Source: Planctomycetota bacterium
GTDB taxonomy: Bacteria; Planctomycetota; Phycisphaerae; SM23-33
DNA length: 8,295 nucleotides
Direction: 5' to 3'
NCBI GenBank assembly: GCA_021160865.1
Contig: JAGHBS010000015.1
Location: forward strand, 1 to 8,295
Part shown: in pieces, positions 1-5,541 of the stretch
How positions within the stretch are numbered: the stretch's first letter is position 1
Layout: every line of letters starts with the position of its first letter
Position numbers and translations under genes: made by a program
The notes under the pieces: generated by a model
The model's database searches: none
The model's input: the letters and a program-made list of their open reading frames with translations, nothing else
Told to the model about the DNA's origin: nothing

Positions 1-431
1 AGAACGAGATATCTACCTGGGATTGATAAGTAAGTCGTCAAAGTTGCACCTTTTGTACCGATACTGTCGCGAGTGACTTGAACGACAATTTCATCACCTT
101 TATGGAGACACGATTGGATGGGTGGACGGGTTTTTACGGCACGTTTGTTTCCAACAGCTTCGACGTGATTTTGACCAGCAGGGAAAAATCTCGGATGTAA
201 ATCGGAAATATGTAAAAATCCATTCTTTCCTTCACCGAAATCGATAAATGCTGCCTGAATTGATGGCTCAATGTTGGTGACTCGCCCCTTGTAGATGTTG
301 CCTACCTTTGATACGTTCGAAGCCTCTTCTGTGTAAAGTTCGTCTAAGACACCGTTAGATATGACTGCTATGCGACGCTCGTCTGACTGGACGTTAATTA
401 GCATTTCTTTAGTTTCTTTTTGCTTCTTCAT
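1..431 (-). CDS. Ribonuclease E/G family protein, N-terminal part (cut by left window edge)
   Basis: RNase E/G endoribonucleases cut single-stranded RNA in mRNA decay and rRNA/tRNA maturation. The visible 143 residues cover the family's N-terminal RNase H-like segment and S1 RNA-binding domain. The start MLINVQSDERRIAVI aligns with the RNase E/G opening. GNIYKGRVTNIEPSIQAAFI (44-63) and KNGFLHISDL (69-78) match the S1 core. GTKGATLTTYLSIPG (125-139) matches the segment that ends the S1 domain. F62, F72 and K127 fall where the E. coli RNase E RNA-binding residues F57, F67 and K112 lie. The ATG at 431 has AAGGA six bases upstream, inside the 18-base gap after the DUF2344 stop, so the two genes are probably co-transcribed. 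The Asp-containing catalytic DNase I-like domain and any C-terminal scaffold lie beyond the edge, so RNase E cannot be told from RNase G (rne versus rng). Confidence 0.93.
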   Translation of the reverse strand, partial: MKKQKETKEMLINVQSDERRIAVISNGVLDELYTEEASNVSKVGNIYKGRVTNIEPSIQAAFIDFGEGKNGFLHISDLHPRFFPAGQNHVEAVGNKRAVKTRPPIQSCLHKGDEIVVQVTRDSIGTKGATLTTYLSIPGRYLV

Positions 432-449
432 ATTTTGTCCTTATAAGGT

Positions 450-1127
450 TTACTTTGTTATTTCGTAAAGAAGTTTTGTCTTTGTTAGCCTCGATATAAC
501 TTCTGACGGGTCGGCAAAACCAATCGCTCTTAATACTCTATCGGGTCCAGGCGGGGTGGTTCGAGGATTTCCTGCAATTGTAAATGTAAGGGTATTTTTG
601 ACAATATCCATATTGAGTATGTATTTTTCTATCTTTTTATTATCGTTAGTTTGCTCGTTTTTTATGGGGGTAGTTGCGTCTTTATTGCTTCTTATTTCTG
701 CAAGATGCCGTGAGACTGCTTTACTCTCGATATCGGTCAGGAAAAGTTGATAGGTTACCGATTTTACCCAAATGTGGCCTTTATCAGGCAAAGGTTCAGC
801 ACGGAGTATTTTAGCACCGGGGGGAAATTGCTTAGAAAATCGCTCTAACCATCGAGTATCTTGGAAGGCTTGTTCAAATCTAATGATGAGTAATTCGCAT
901 TGACTGGCTACACCCACCGGCCGTGGTAGAAGCAGCGAAATCTTCGGACGAGGATTGAAACCTTTGGAGAAGGCAACGGGCAAACCCGCCCTTGCAGAAG
1001 CCCGTTCACAAAGGTTCATCACATTACGATGCGACAGGAATCTCAAATCCCCTTCGATGGAGAACCAGACCATCCATCGCCTTGCACCGCTCGTTTTTGC
1101 CCCTTGGGTTTCGGTGTCGATTTGCAT
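450..1127 (-). CDS. DUF2344 / TIGR03936 radical SAM-linked protein
   Basis: The 225-residue protein belongs to the DUF2344 family, which is usually found fused to or beside a B12-type radical SAM protein; its biochemical role is unknown to me. The hallmarks are GDLRFLSHRNVMNLCERA (26-43), which matches the family's GxLRFLSHxD opening, and GLPVAFSKGFNPRPKISLLL (48-67), with the conserved SxGFNPRPK core. The length is normal for a stand-alone copy. No radical SAM gene is visible here. The gene sits 18 bases upstream of RNase E/G, a pairing seen in other bacteria and the basis for suspecting an RNA-related role. The ATG at 1127 has only a weak purine-rich AGAAGAA in front. An ATG at 1073 (residue 19) has AAGG six bases upstream, but would start inside the first conserved strand, so the longer form is preferred. 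The family call is firm and the start less so. Confidence 0.88.
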   Translation of the reverse strand: MQIDTETQGAKTSGARRWMVWFSIEGDLRFLSHRNVMNLCERASARAGLPVAFSKGFNPRPKISLLLPRPVGVASQCELLIIRFEQAFQDTRWLERFSKQFPPGAKILRAEPLPDKGHIWVKSVTYQLFLTDIESKAVSRHLAEIRSNKDATTPIKNEQTNDNKKIEKYILNMDIVKNTLTFTIAGNPRTTPPGPDRVLRAIGFADPSEVISRLTKTKLLYEITK

Positions 1128-1180
1128 TTCTTCTAATGATGATTACCCGGTATGAACAGTTTGTGTTGATGGTATAATCC

Positions 1181-1211
1181 ATTATCTATTTTCCATTTAC
1201 GGGAAAATCAA
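1181..1211 (-). promoter_or_regulatory. Weak candidate promoter for DUF2344-RNase E/G
   Basis: Read on the minus strand, TTGATT (1211-1206) is followed by a 19-base spacer and GATAAT (1186-1181). These match the sigma-70 boxes at four and five of six positions. The spacer is two bases longer than ideal and the region is AT-rich, so chance is a real possibility. It would start transcription roughly 45 bases before the ATG at 1127, within the 152-base gap after ptsI. Confidence 0.22.
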
Positions 1212-1220
1212 AAGATTCCC
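1189..1220 (-). other. Overlapping alternative hairpins in the ptsI-DUF2344 gap
   Basis: On the minus strand GGGAATC (1220-1214) can pair with GATTTTCCC (1209-1201) around a TTTT loop, with a two-base bulge. Alternatively TTTTCC (1207-1202) can pair with GGAAAA (1194-1189) around a seven-base loop. The two stems share bases and cannot form together. There is no T-run after either, so this does not look like an intrinsic terminator. AT-rich spacer makes accidental pairing likely. Confidence 0.25.
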
Positions 1221-1279
1221 ACACTTGTAAATTAGGGTATCAATTTTATCGCATCTAATCGCAACAAGGTTTTCAAATA

Positions 1280-3016
1280 TTAGTACAATTCTGGCAAAAC
1301 TTGGCTTATCTGGTCTCGTAAGTACCTGATAATCTCTTTATCGGATTCAAACGTTGCCACTTGTCGAGCAACTTTTCTTGCATGTTCTATCGTTATTGAA
1401 CGGATGGTCTTCTTTACTTCAGGAATTGCCGGCGGTGCCACTGAAAGCGTTCGCAACCCCATGCCAAGTAAAAGTAGCACATACTCCGGTTCGCTTCCCA
1501 TCTCGCCACAAAGTGCGACATCCACATCATACCTTTGTCCGGCACGAATTACTTCCTTTATCAATCTCAATACGGAAGGATTGGCTGCTGAGAATAATGG
1601 TGAGACTCTTTCATTAGTCCTATCGACTGCCATTGTGTATTGAATCAAATCGTTTGTCCCGATGGAGAAGAAATCTACTTCCTGGGCAAACTGATTGCAC
1701 TGCAATGCTGCTGATGGAACTTCCACCATCATTCCGATTGGTACATCGGTGCGAACTTCGTATCCTTCCTCCTCGAGGTCTTCCATAGTGTCGCGAACAA
1801 TCATCTTTGCCTGGCGAAGTTCGGTGAGGTTTGTAATCAGAGGGAACAGTAAAGAGACATTTCCCTTCATACTCGCACGAAGTATAGCCCGTAGCTGCGT
1901 CCTGAATAGATCAAGGTGCTGAAGACAGAAACGGATGCTCCGCAAGCCGAGGAATGGATTTCGCTCCGGTACGGGTGAACGGGATTGAGTATATTTATCT
2001 GCCCCTAAATCAAGCGTGCGGATGCAAACGGGCAAATCGCCCATAATTTCGAGAACTTTGCAATATGCACGATAATGATCTTCCTCAGTGGGTTCAGTTT
2101 CAGTGCCAAGGTAGAGAAATTCGGTTCGATAGAGCCCGATGCCCTTACCGCCTTTCTCCAAGACGGTTTGAGCCTCTTCGGGAAACTCAATATTCCCAAG
2201 TAAGTTGATTTCATGACCATCAGCAGTAATGGCGGGGAGATCTCTAATCTGATCAAGGGTGTGTTCAAACTCGACACGTTTTTGTAAGTAGTGTTGGTAT
2301 TCTTCTACGGTTTCTTCATCTGGGTTAATGATGACGATTCCCCGATTACCGTCGATGATTACCGTATCACCCGGATTAGTGGATATACTTGCGTCTTTCA
2401 AACCGACCACTGCGGGTATCCCCAGGGCACGGGCAATAATGGCAGTATGACTTGTTCTGCCACCTGCGTCAGTAGCAAGCCCAAGCACATGACGACGATC
2501 AAAGTTGGCTGTCTGAGAAGGTGTCAAGTCGTGTGCAAGTACAACGACTTCTTCATCTAAGTCGATAAGCCGTTGATGAGTTTGACCAATCAGCCTATGA
2601 AGTATCCGCCTTTCGATGTCGTAAACATCCTTGACACGTCCGGCAAGATATTCGGGCATCTTGAGAAATTGTTTAGCATATTCTCGTAAGACGCTCGCGA
2701 CGGCAAACTCGGCTACCACGTGTTTGGTCTCGATAAGTTGACGCATCTTGTTAATCAGGTTTTTATCCTTGAGCAACGCCAGGTGGAAATCAAATATAGC
2801 AGCAGTTTCATTACCGAGTTGTTTAGCAGTTGTGCTCCGCAGTTCATTGAGTTCCTGTGTTGATTGTGATAATGCCTTTTCAAGACGTTTTAGTTCATCA
2901 TCAACGCGATCGGGGCTGATGTGACGTTCAGGAATATGGTACTCCTCTGCGTCGAGGACGACTGCAGGACGAATTACCACTCCCGGTGAAACCGCTATGC
3001 CTTTTTTAATCTCCAT
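1280..3016 (-). CDS. ptsI: PTS enzyme I (phosphoenolpyruvate-protein phosphotransferase)
   Basis: Enzyme I takes phosphate from phosphoenolpyruvate onto its own histidine and passes it to HPr in the cytoplasm. The 578 residues match the usual full length. The N-terminal EIN part runs from about 1 to 230. It holds the HPr-binding helical subdomain and the swivelling phosphohistidine domain, with H190 in GGRTSHTAIIARALGIPAVV. The C-terminal PEP-binding barrel follows. GIGLYRTEFL gives R297, IRTLDLGAD gives R333, VEVPSAA gives E432, FFSIGTNDLIQY gives N455 and D456, and ALCGEMGSEP gives the acid C503. Each lies one position after its E. coli counterpart, so the enzyme looks intact. No GAF domain precedes it, so this is not the PtsP (EI-Ntr) form. 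It follows ptsH by 42 bases. The ATG at 3016 lacks a clear Shine-Dalgarno sequence, but residues IKKGIAVSPG fit the family start, so translation may depend on ptsH. Confidence 0.97.
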   Translation of the reverse strand: MEIKKGIAVSPGVVIRPAVVLDAEEYHIPERHISPDRVDDELKRLEKALSQSTQELNELRSTTAKQLGNETAAIFDFHLALLKDKNLINKMRQLIETKHVVAEFAVASVLREYAKQFLKMPEYLAGRVKDVYDIERRILHRLIGQTHQRLIDLDEEVVVLAHDLTPSQTANFDRRHVLGLATDAGGRTSHTAIIARALGIPAVVGLKDASISTNPGDTVIIDGNRGIVIINPDEETVEEYQHYLQKRVEFEHTLDQIRDLPAITADGHEINLLGNIEFPEEAQTVLEKGGKGIGLYRTEFLYLGTETEPTEEDHYRAYCKVLEIMGDLPVCIRTLDLGADKYTQSRSPVPERNPFLGLRSIRFCLQHLDLFRTQLRAILRASMKGNVSLLFPLITNLTELRQAKMIVRDTMEDLEEEGYEVRTDVPIGMMVEVPSAALQCNQFAQEVDFFSIGTNDLIQYTMAVDRTNERVSPLFSAANPSVLRLIKEVIRAGQRYDVDVALCGEMGSEPEYVLLLLGMGLRTLSVAPPAIPEVKKTIRSITIEHARKVARQVATFESDKEIIRYLRDQISQVLPELY

Positions 3017-3058
3017 CTTTTATCGTTTTATTCAGTCTCTTTACGTGATGTTTATGTA

Positions 3059-3346
3059 TTACCCGTCTTTCTGATCATTTTCCCCGAACCCCGATTCAAC
3101 CAATGCTGCCAGTTCCTTAACGGCTTCATCGGCATCGGGTCCGGTTGCTCGAATCTTTAAAGACGTACCCTTCGTAGCATTTAGCGTAAGCATGGACGTA
3201 ACGCTCTTGCCGTCCACCACAATGTTATCTTTTATTACCTCGATATTCGATTCGTATTTACTTGCTAATTGTACGAACCGCGTGGCGGGTCGAGCGTGAA
3301 GTCCATGTTTGTTTGGTATTGTCACTTCTATTTCTCTCGTACTCAA
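3059..3346 (-). CDS. ptsH: HPr family phosphocarrier protein
   Basis: HPr carries phosphate from enzyme I to EIIA proteins. The motif NKHGLHARPATRFVQLA contains the phosphoryl-accepting histidine, residue 17 from the start chosen here (E. coli H15). GKSVTSMLTLNATKG holds a serine (residue 48) at the place of regulatory Ser46, a target of HPr kinase in bacteria that have that enzyme; no hprK is visible here. The length is 95 residues, slightly above the usual 85-90 because of an acidic C-terminal tail. An ATG at 3358 would give 99 residues, but it lies inside the sequence TAAGGATGTG (3363-3354), a near-perfect Shine-Dalgarno match. The TTG at 3346 lies nine bases after that core and gives STREIEVTIPNKHGLHARP, which fits the family start. 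It sits between the EIIA gene (gap about 120 bases) and ptsI. The function is certain; the TTG start is an inference. Confidence 0.93.
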   Translation of the reverse strand: MSTREIEVTIPNKHGLHARPATRFVQLASKYESNIEVIKDNIVVDGKSVTSMLTLNATKGTSLKIRATGPDADEAVKELAALVESGFGENDQKDG

Positions 3347-3353
3347 TTTTACA

Positions 3354-3363
3354 CACATCCTTA
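3354..3363 (-). promoter_or_regulatory. Strong Shine-Dalgarno for ptsH that contains an in-frame ATG
   Basis: The minus strand reads TAAGGATGTG, matching nine of ten bases of the anti-Shine-Dalgarno complement TAAGGAGGTG. The ATG inside it (3358-3356) is in frame with HPr but has no ribosome-binding site of its own at a workable distance. The TTG at 3346-3344 is correctly spaced. This decides the start given for ptsH. Confidence 0.65.
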
Positions 3364-3440
3364 TAAAAATGCTCTAAAAAGCCGTTTTTCAAAAATCTGT
3401 AAGAGGTTTTTCAGGTTGGATGATCTGCTACCTGTAAGCT

Positions 3441-3458
3441 ACCCGAGGCGTTCGGGGT
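3441..3458 (-). other. GC-rich hairpin between the EIIA gene and ptsH
   Basis: ACCC-GA pairs with TCGGGT around a five-base loop with one bulged C, 11 bases after the EIIA stop codon. No T-run follows, so it is not a standard terminator. It could slow RNase digestion or allow partial termination so that EIIA and HPr are made at different levels. Immediately beside it GCTACC occurs twice, 11 bases apart (3427-3432 and 3438-3443 on the plus strand). Confidence 0.45.
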
Positions 3459-3468
3459 GCTGAAGTTC

Positions 3469-3936
3469 TTATCGCAGTTCATCTGCCTCTGATATGAGTT
3501 CGGCTATCTTTTCAACGGTGTCGCTTTGTAGTAGGAATTTTCGGAAGATATCCTGCTGAACGTGGTCGAAGATGGTTTCCATTGCTTGAAGATGCTCATC
3601 GGGGTTGTCCGTACACGATAGCAGGAGGATGATTATATAGACGGGTTTGGAATCGAGTGAACCGAAATCGATACCTCTGCTGGAACGTCCTATCGTTCCT
3701 ACAGGGTGTTTAATCGATTTAAGTTTGGCATGGGGCAATGCAACTCCCTTGCCTATCCCGGTGGTGGCCTGGTTTTCCCGACTAATCACTGCCATTGTTG
3801 CCTCTTTTACCGTGCGTTTAGGAATGGCGTTGGCTTGGGCAAGTGATTTGATTAATTGCTCGATGGCTTCATCACGCGTAGCCGAGCCCAGCTCGGGAAT
3901 GATAGCGTCAGTCACTATGATGTCAGACAGTTTCAT
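3469..3936 (-). CDS. ptsN: PTS EIIA domain protein, PtsN / fructose-mannitol type
   Basis: This 155-residue single-domain protein belongs to the EIIA type 2 family (PF00359). The active-site motif GIGKGVALPHAKL contains the phospho-accepting H69, and SCTDNPDEHLQAMETIFDHV near residues 107-126 is the second conserved segment. The size and the lack of EIIB or EIIC domains match regulatory EIIA-Ntr (PtsN) rather than a fused sugar transporter. EIIA-Ntr proteins accept phosphate from HPr or NPr and control other proteins, such as potassium transport and sensor kinases in proteobacteria; the target here is unknown. The ATG at 3936 has AGGAG six bases upstream. The gene follows hpf, recalling the hpf-ptsN pair of proteobacterial rpoN operons, and precedes ptsH and ptsI. 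The family and active site are certain; the PtsN label rests on size and context, and a soluble fructose-type EIIA is the alternative. Confidence 0.9.
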   Translation of the reverse strand: MKLSDIIVTDAIIPELGSATRDEAIEQLIKSLAQANAIPKRTVKEATMAVISRENQATTGIGKGVALPHAKLKSIKHPVGTIGRSSRGIDFGSLDSKPVYIIILLLSCTDNPDEHLQAMETIFDHVQQDIFRKFLLQSDTVEKIAELISEADELR

Positions 3937-4003
3937 CTTCTGCTCCTACTTTTTGATATATCTATCTTTTGCATTTCCCATTTTTGAGAAAGAAGCCTCT
4001 CCA

Positions 4004-4031
4004 TTTATACCATGTTTTTACAAGGTTTGAA
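4004..4031 (-). promoter_or_regulatory. Candidate extended -10 promoter for the EIIA-HPr-EI genes
   Basis: On the minus strand TTCAAA (4031-4026) is followed by a 16-base spacer and TATAAA (4009-4004), with TGG directly before the -10 box making it an extended -10. The matches are four and five of six positions. Transcription would begin about 60 bases before the EIIA ATG at 3936. The 146-base gap after hpf has no other clear signal and no intrinsic terminator, so read-through from hpf is also likely. Confidence 0.5.
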
Positions 4032-4082
4032 GATTTTTGCCCGGTTTAAGGAGCAAAGATTATTTTCGCATTTATTAGTGCA

Positions 4083-4397
4083 TTATGGTTTATGAATGTT
4101 GCGAGTATGCCGATCCTTTACGTGGTCTTTGTGTCGTCGAAGTTGTTCGGTGAGTTTATGAACGCACTGATCGAGGCAAGCATACATATCGTGCCCTGTA
4201 GTTTTTGCAACGAAGATACTCTTACGCCGGCCGGTAACGATGATTTCCACAAGTTCCTGGCCGGAATCTTTATCGTAGGTTATTTCCACCGATTGGATAC
4301 CATCGTAAAAGCGGGGTAATGATTGAACCTTCTCAATTGCGTAGTTTTTCATGGCATCGGTTAGTTCCATATGCCTTGCTGATACTGATACGTTCAT
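4083..4397 (-). CDS. hpf: Ribosome hibernation promoting factor, short HPF/RaiA type
   Basis: HPF/RaiA proteins bind the decoding centre of the 30S subunit in starved or stationary cells and block translation, in some cases pairing ribosomes into 100S dimers. The opening MNVSVSARHMELTDAMKNYA matches the family's start, and VEIIVTGRRKSIFVAKTTGH with DMYACLDQCVHKLTEQLRRH matches its second strand and basic C-terminal helix. At 104 residues it is the short form: the C-terminal dimerisation domain of long HPF is absent. The ATG at 4397 has AAGGAG eight bases upstream and fits the family start. A longer form from the ATG at 4436, overlapping the DUF502 stop, would add 13 residues unlike the family. 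The gene lies 35 bases after DUF502 and upstream of the EIIA gene, a neighbour pair also known from proteobacteria. This suggests shared control by energy or carbon status. Confidence 0.92.
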   Translation of the reverse strand: MNVSVSARHMELTDAMKNYAIEKVQSLPRFYDGIQSVEITYDKDSGQELVEIIVTGRRKSIFVAKTTGHDMYACLDQCVHKLTEQLRRHKDHVKDRHTRNIHKP

Positions 4398-4432
4398 AAT
4401 AACTGCTCCTTGAATTTTCGTTCTTTGATGAG

Positions 4433-5239
4433 TCATATTCCTCTTTGTTTTTGAACATCATCGCTATTATCAGTAGCAGTTTTCTTTGGCTCAATTAGAG
4501 TCTTGGAGTCGGTGCGAGTGAAAAGTTTTTCCCGCATCTTTTGAGGCGATGAGGTAAGTACACCCGCGCTGATAGTGAACCGAAGAGCCTCTTCAATCGT
4601 CAGTGCCAAATCGACAACCTCGTCTCGCCGAACAATTATTGTATACCCGGTAACCGGGCTTGGTGAAGATGGTACAAATACGGTTAGAAGGTCTGTATCG
4701 AGTTTCTTCCGAAGTGCTTCTATTCCATTGCCGGTAACTAAACCGAGCGACCAGATCCCCTTTCGAGGATACTCTACCGCCACTACCCGTGAAAACTCTA
4801 CCCTTTGTTCATTCAGCAGGAAGTCGGTGACCTGCTTTGCCCCGGGATAAATCTGCTTGATGACAGGCGTTTTGCTGAGGGTTTGATCAATGACAGCCCA
4901 GACGTTTCTACCGATGAAACTTGCAACGAACCGACCGAAGATATACACAGCAACGAATGCCAATACGAAGCCGATCCAGCCAAGATGATAAGTTTGCCAG
5001 AATGCTTTAATCTTGTCCCATTGTGCGTCAGCACCTTTCCAGTGCAGGGGAATGTGATTTATCAGGCAGTAATACTGCACCAGACACCATTGTACTGCTC
5101 TGTTGATATATGTCCCTATATATTTCTGGATTAAGGTGAAGATCCAGACGATTACAATGATTGTCAGAATGGTTGGAAGTACTGCTGCTAAACCACGGAT
5201 GAAGAAGCGTCTAAAATCGTTTCTGAAGTTACCCCGCAC
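4433..5239 (-). CDS. DUF502 family membrane protein
   Basis: This 268-residue inner-membrane protein belongs to DUF502, whose function I cannot name. An N-terminal basic stretch is followed by a first membrane segment at about 13-36 (LAAVLPTILTIIVIVWIFTL) and a second at about 86-108. The loop between them (about 40-85) is Trp- and Tyr-rich and probably extracytoplasmic. Family hallmarks in the cytoplasmic part are DQTLSKTPVIKQIYPGAKQV (118-137) and LLTVFVPSSPSPVTGYTIIV (184-203). A polar, Lys-rich tail of about 35 residues is poorly conserved. The start is a GTG at 5239 with AGGAG six bases upstream. The stop overlaps an unused ATG in front of hpf, so hpf is likely co-transcribed. The family is a confident assignment; the topology is inferred from hydrophobicity only. 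Confidence 0.88.
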   Translation of the reverse strand: MRGNFRNDFRRFFIRGLAAVLPTILTIIVIVWIFTLIQKYIGTYINRAVQWCLVQYYCLINHIPLHWKGADAQWDKIKAFWQTYHLGWIGFVLAFVAVYIFGRFVASFIGRNVWAVIDQTLSKTPVIKQIYPGAKQVTDFLLNEQRVEFSRVVAVEYPRKGIWSLGLVTGNGIEALRKKLDTDLLTVFVPSSPSPVTGYTIIVRRDEVVDLALTIEEALRFTISAGVLTSSPQKMREKLFTRTDSKTLIEPKKTATDNSDDVQKQRGI

Positions 5240-5345
5240 AGCCAGCTCCTGTTATGAAAGCACAGTACAGCCTTATCCGTGTTGGTTTGCCTGGCGGTTT
5301 CATAATGTAAGGCATCTTGCTAATTACCTTGTACCTGTATACGCC

Positions 5346-5374
5346 ACTTTACAATTGAGATGTTTTCTCGTCAA
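5346..5374 (-). promoter_or_regulatory. Candidate sigma-70 promoter for DUF502-hpf
   Basis: On the minus strand TTGACG (5374-5369, five of six) is followed by an exact 17-base spacer and TAAAGT (5351-5346, four of six). It would give a leader of about 100 bases before the GTG at 5239. The -35 box is part of the left arm of an 8-base inverted repeat. Confidence 0.45.
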
Positions 5375-5422
5375 GCCCTGCGAGATGTTGAAGAGAGAAG
5401 ATTTTCTAAAGCATGCTTGACG
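5369..5422. repeat. Inverted repeat of GCTTGACG in the divergent region
   Basis: CGTCAAGC (5369-5376) and GCTTGACG (5415-5422) form a perfect 8-base inverted repeat with 38 bases between the arms. Each arm contains TTGACG, a -35-like hexamer, pointing outward to DUF502 and ackA respectively. Further copies of GCTTGACG occur at 6318-6325 (inside ackA) and 6756-6763 (before the LysM gene). They may be paired promoters, or a regulator site. Confidence 0.5.
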
Positions 5423-5445
5423 GGCAGCAGTTTTTTTTGTATTGA
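5417..5445 (+). promoter_or_regulatory. Candidate promoter for ackA
   Basis: TTGACG (5417-5422) is followed by a 17-base spacer that includes eight T, then TATTGA (5440-5445), which matches only three of six positions of the -10 consensus. It would leave a leader of about 90 bases before the ATG at 5542. The -35 is good and the -10 is weak, so a helper protein or another start site is possible. Confidence 0.33.
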
Positions 5446-5541
5446 AGAGGAGTTGTTCAAACCTTTGTGCTTCTTTTAGAAGACACACAGCGTAGTGTAA
5501 AAAGAGAGTGTTTTTATTACCCATGTTATTGGAGAGCGGAG

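Larger units (their letters stand above)
5240..5541. promoter_or_regulatory. Divergent control region between DUF502 and ackA
   Basis: The 302 bases hold no convincing gene. A minus-strand open frame at 5324-5578 runs into ackA and lacks family features. The region contains two outward-facing GCTTGACG elements, a 10-base palindrome AAGCATGCTT (5409-5418) that overlaps the right-hand element by four bases, and a run of eight T (5431-5438). It also carries the Shine-Dalgarno sequences of both flanking genes. Confidence 0.7.

Noticed and set aside
1189..1220. Riboswitch or attenuator upstream of DUF2344
   Set aside because: Only short AT-rich alternative stems are present, with no T-run, leader peptide or known aptamer motif; kept only as a low-confidence structural note.
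2291..2560. Open frames on the plus strand and in other frames opposite ptsI
   Set aside because: They lie wholly within a well-conserved enzyme I gene and their translations show no domain; they are by-products of its codon use.
4398..4436. Longer hpf start overlapping the DUF502 stop
   Set aside because: The added 13 residues do not fit the family, and the ATG at 4397 has a clear AAGGAG at eight bases.
5369..5438. Inverted repeat followed by eight T as an intrinsic terminator
   Set aside because: The arms are 38 bases apart, eight bases separate the stem from the T-run, and no plus-strand gene upstream needs terminating here.
5467..5541. N-terminal extension of acetate kinase
   Set aside because: MIVFVVNCGSSS is the family's true beginning and has GGAG seven bases upstream; the extension lies over the leader.
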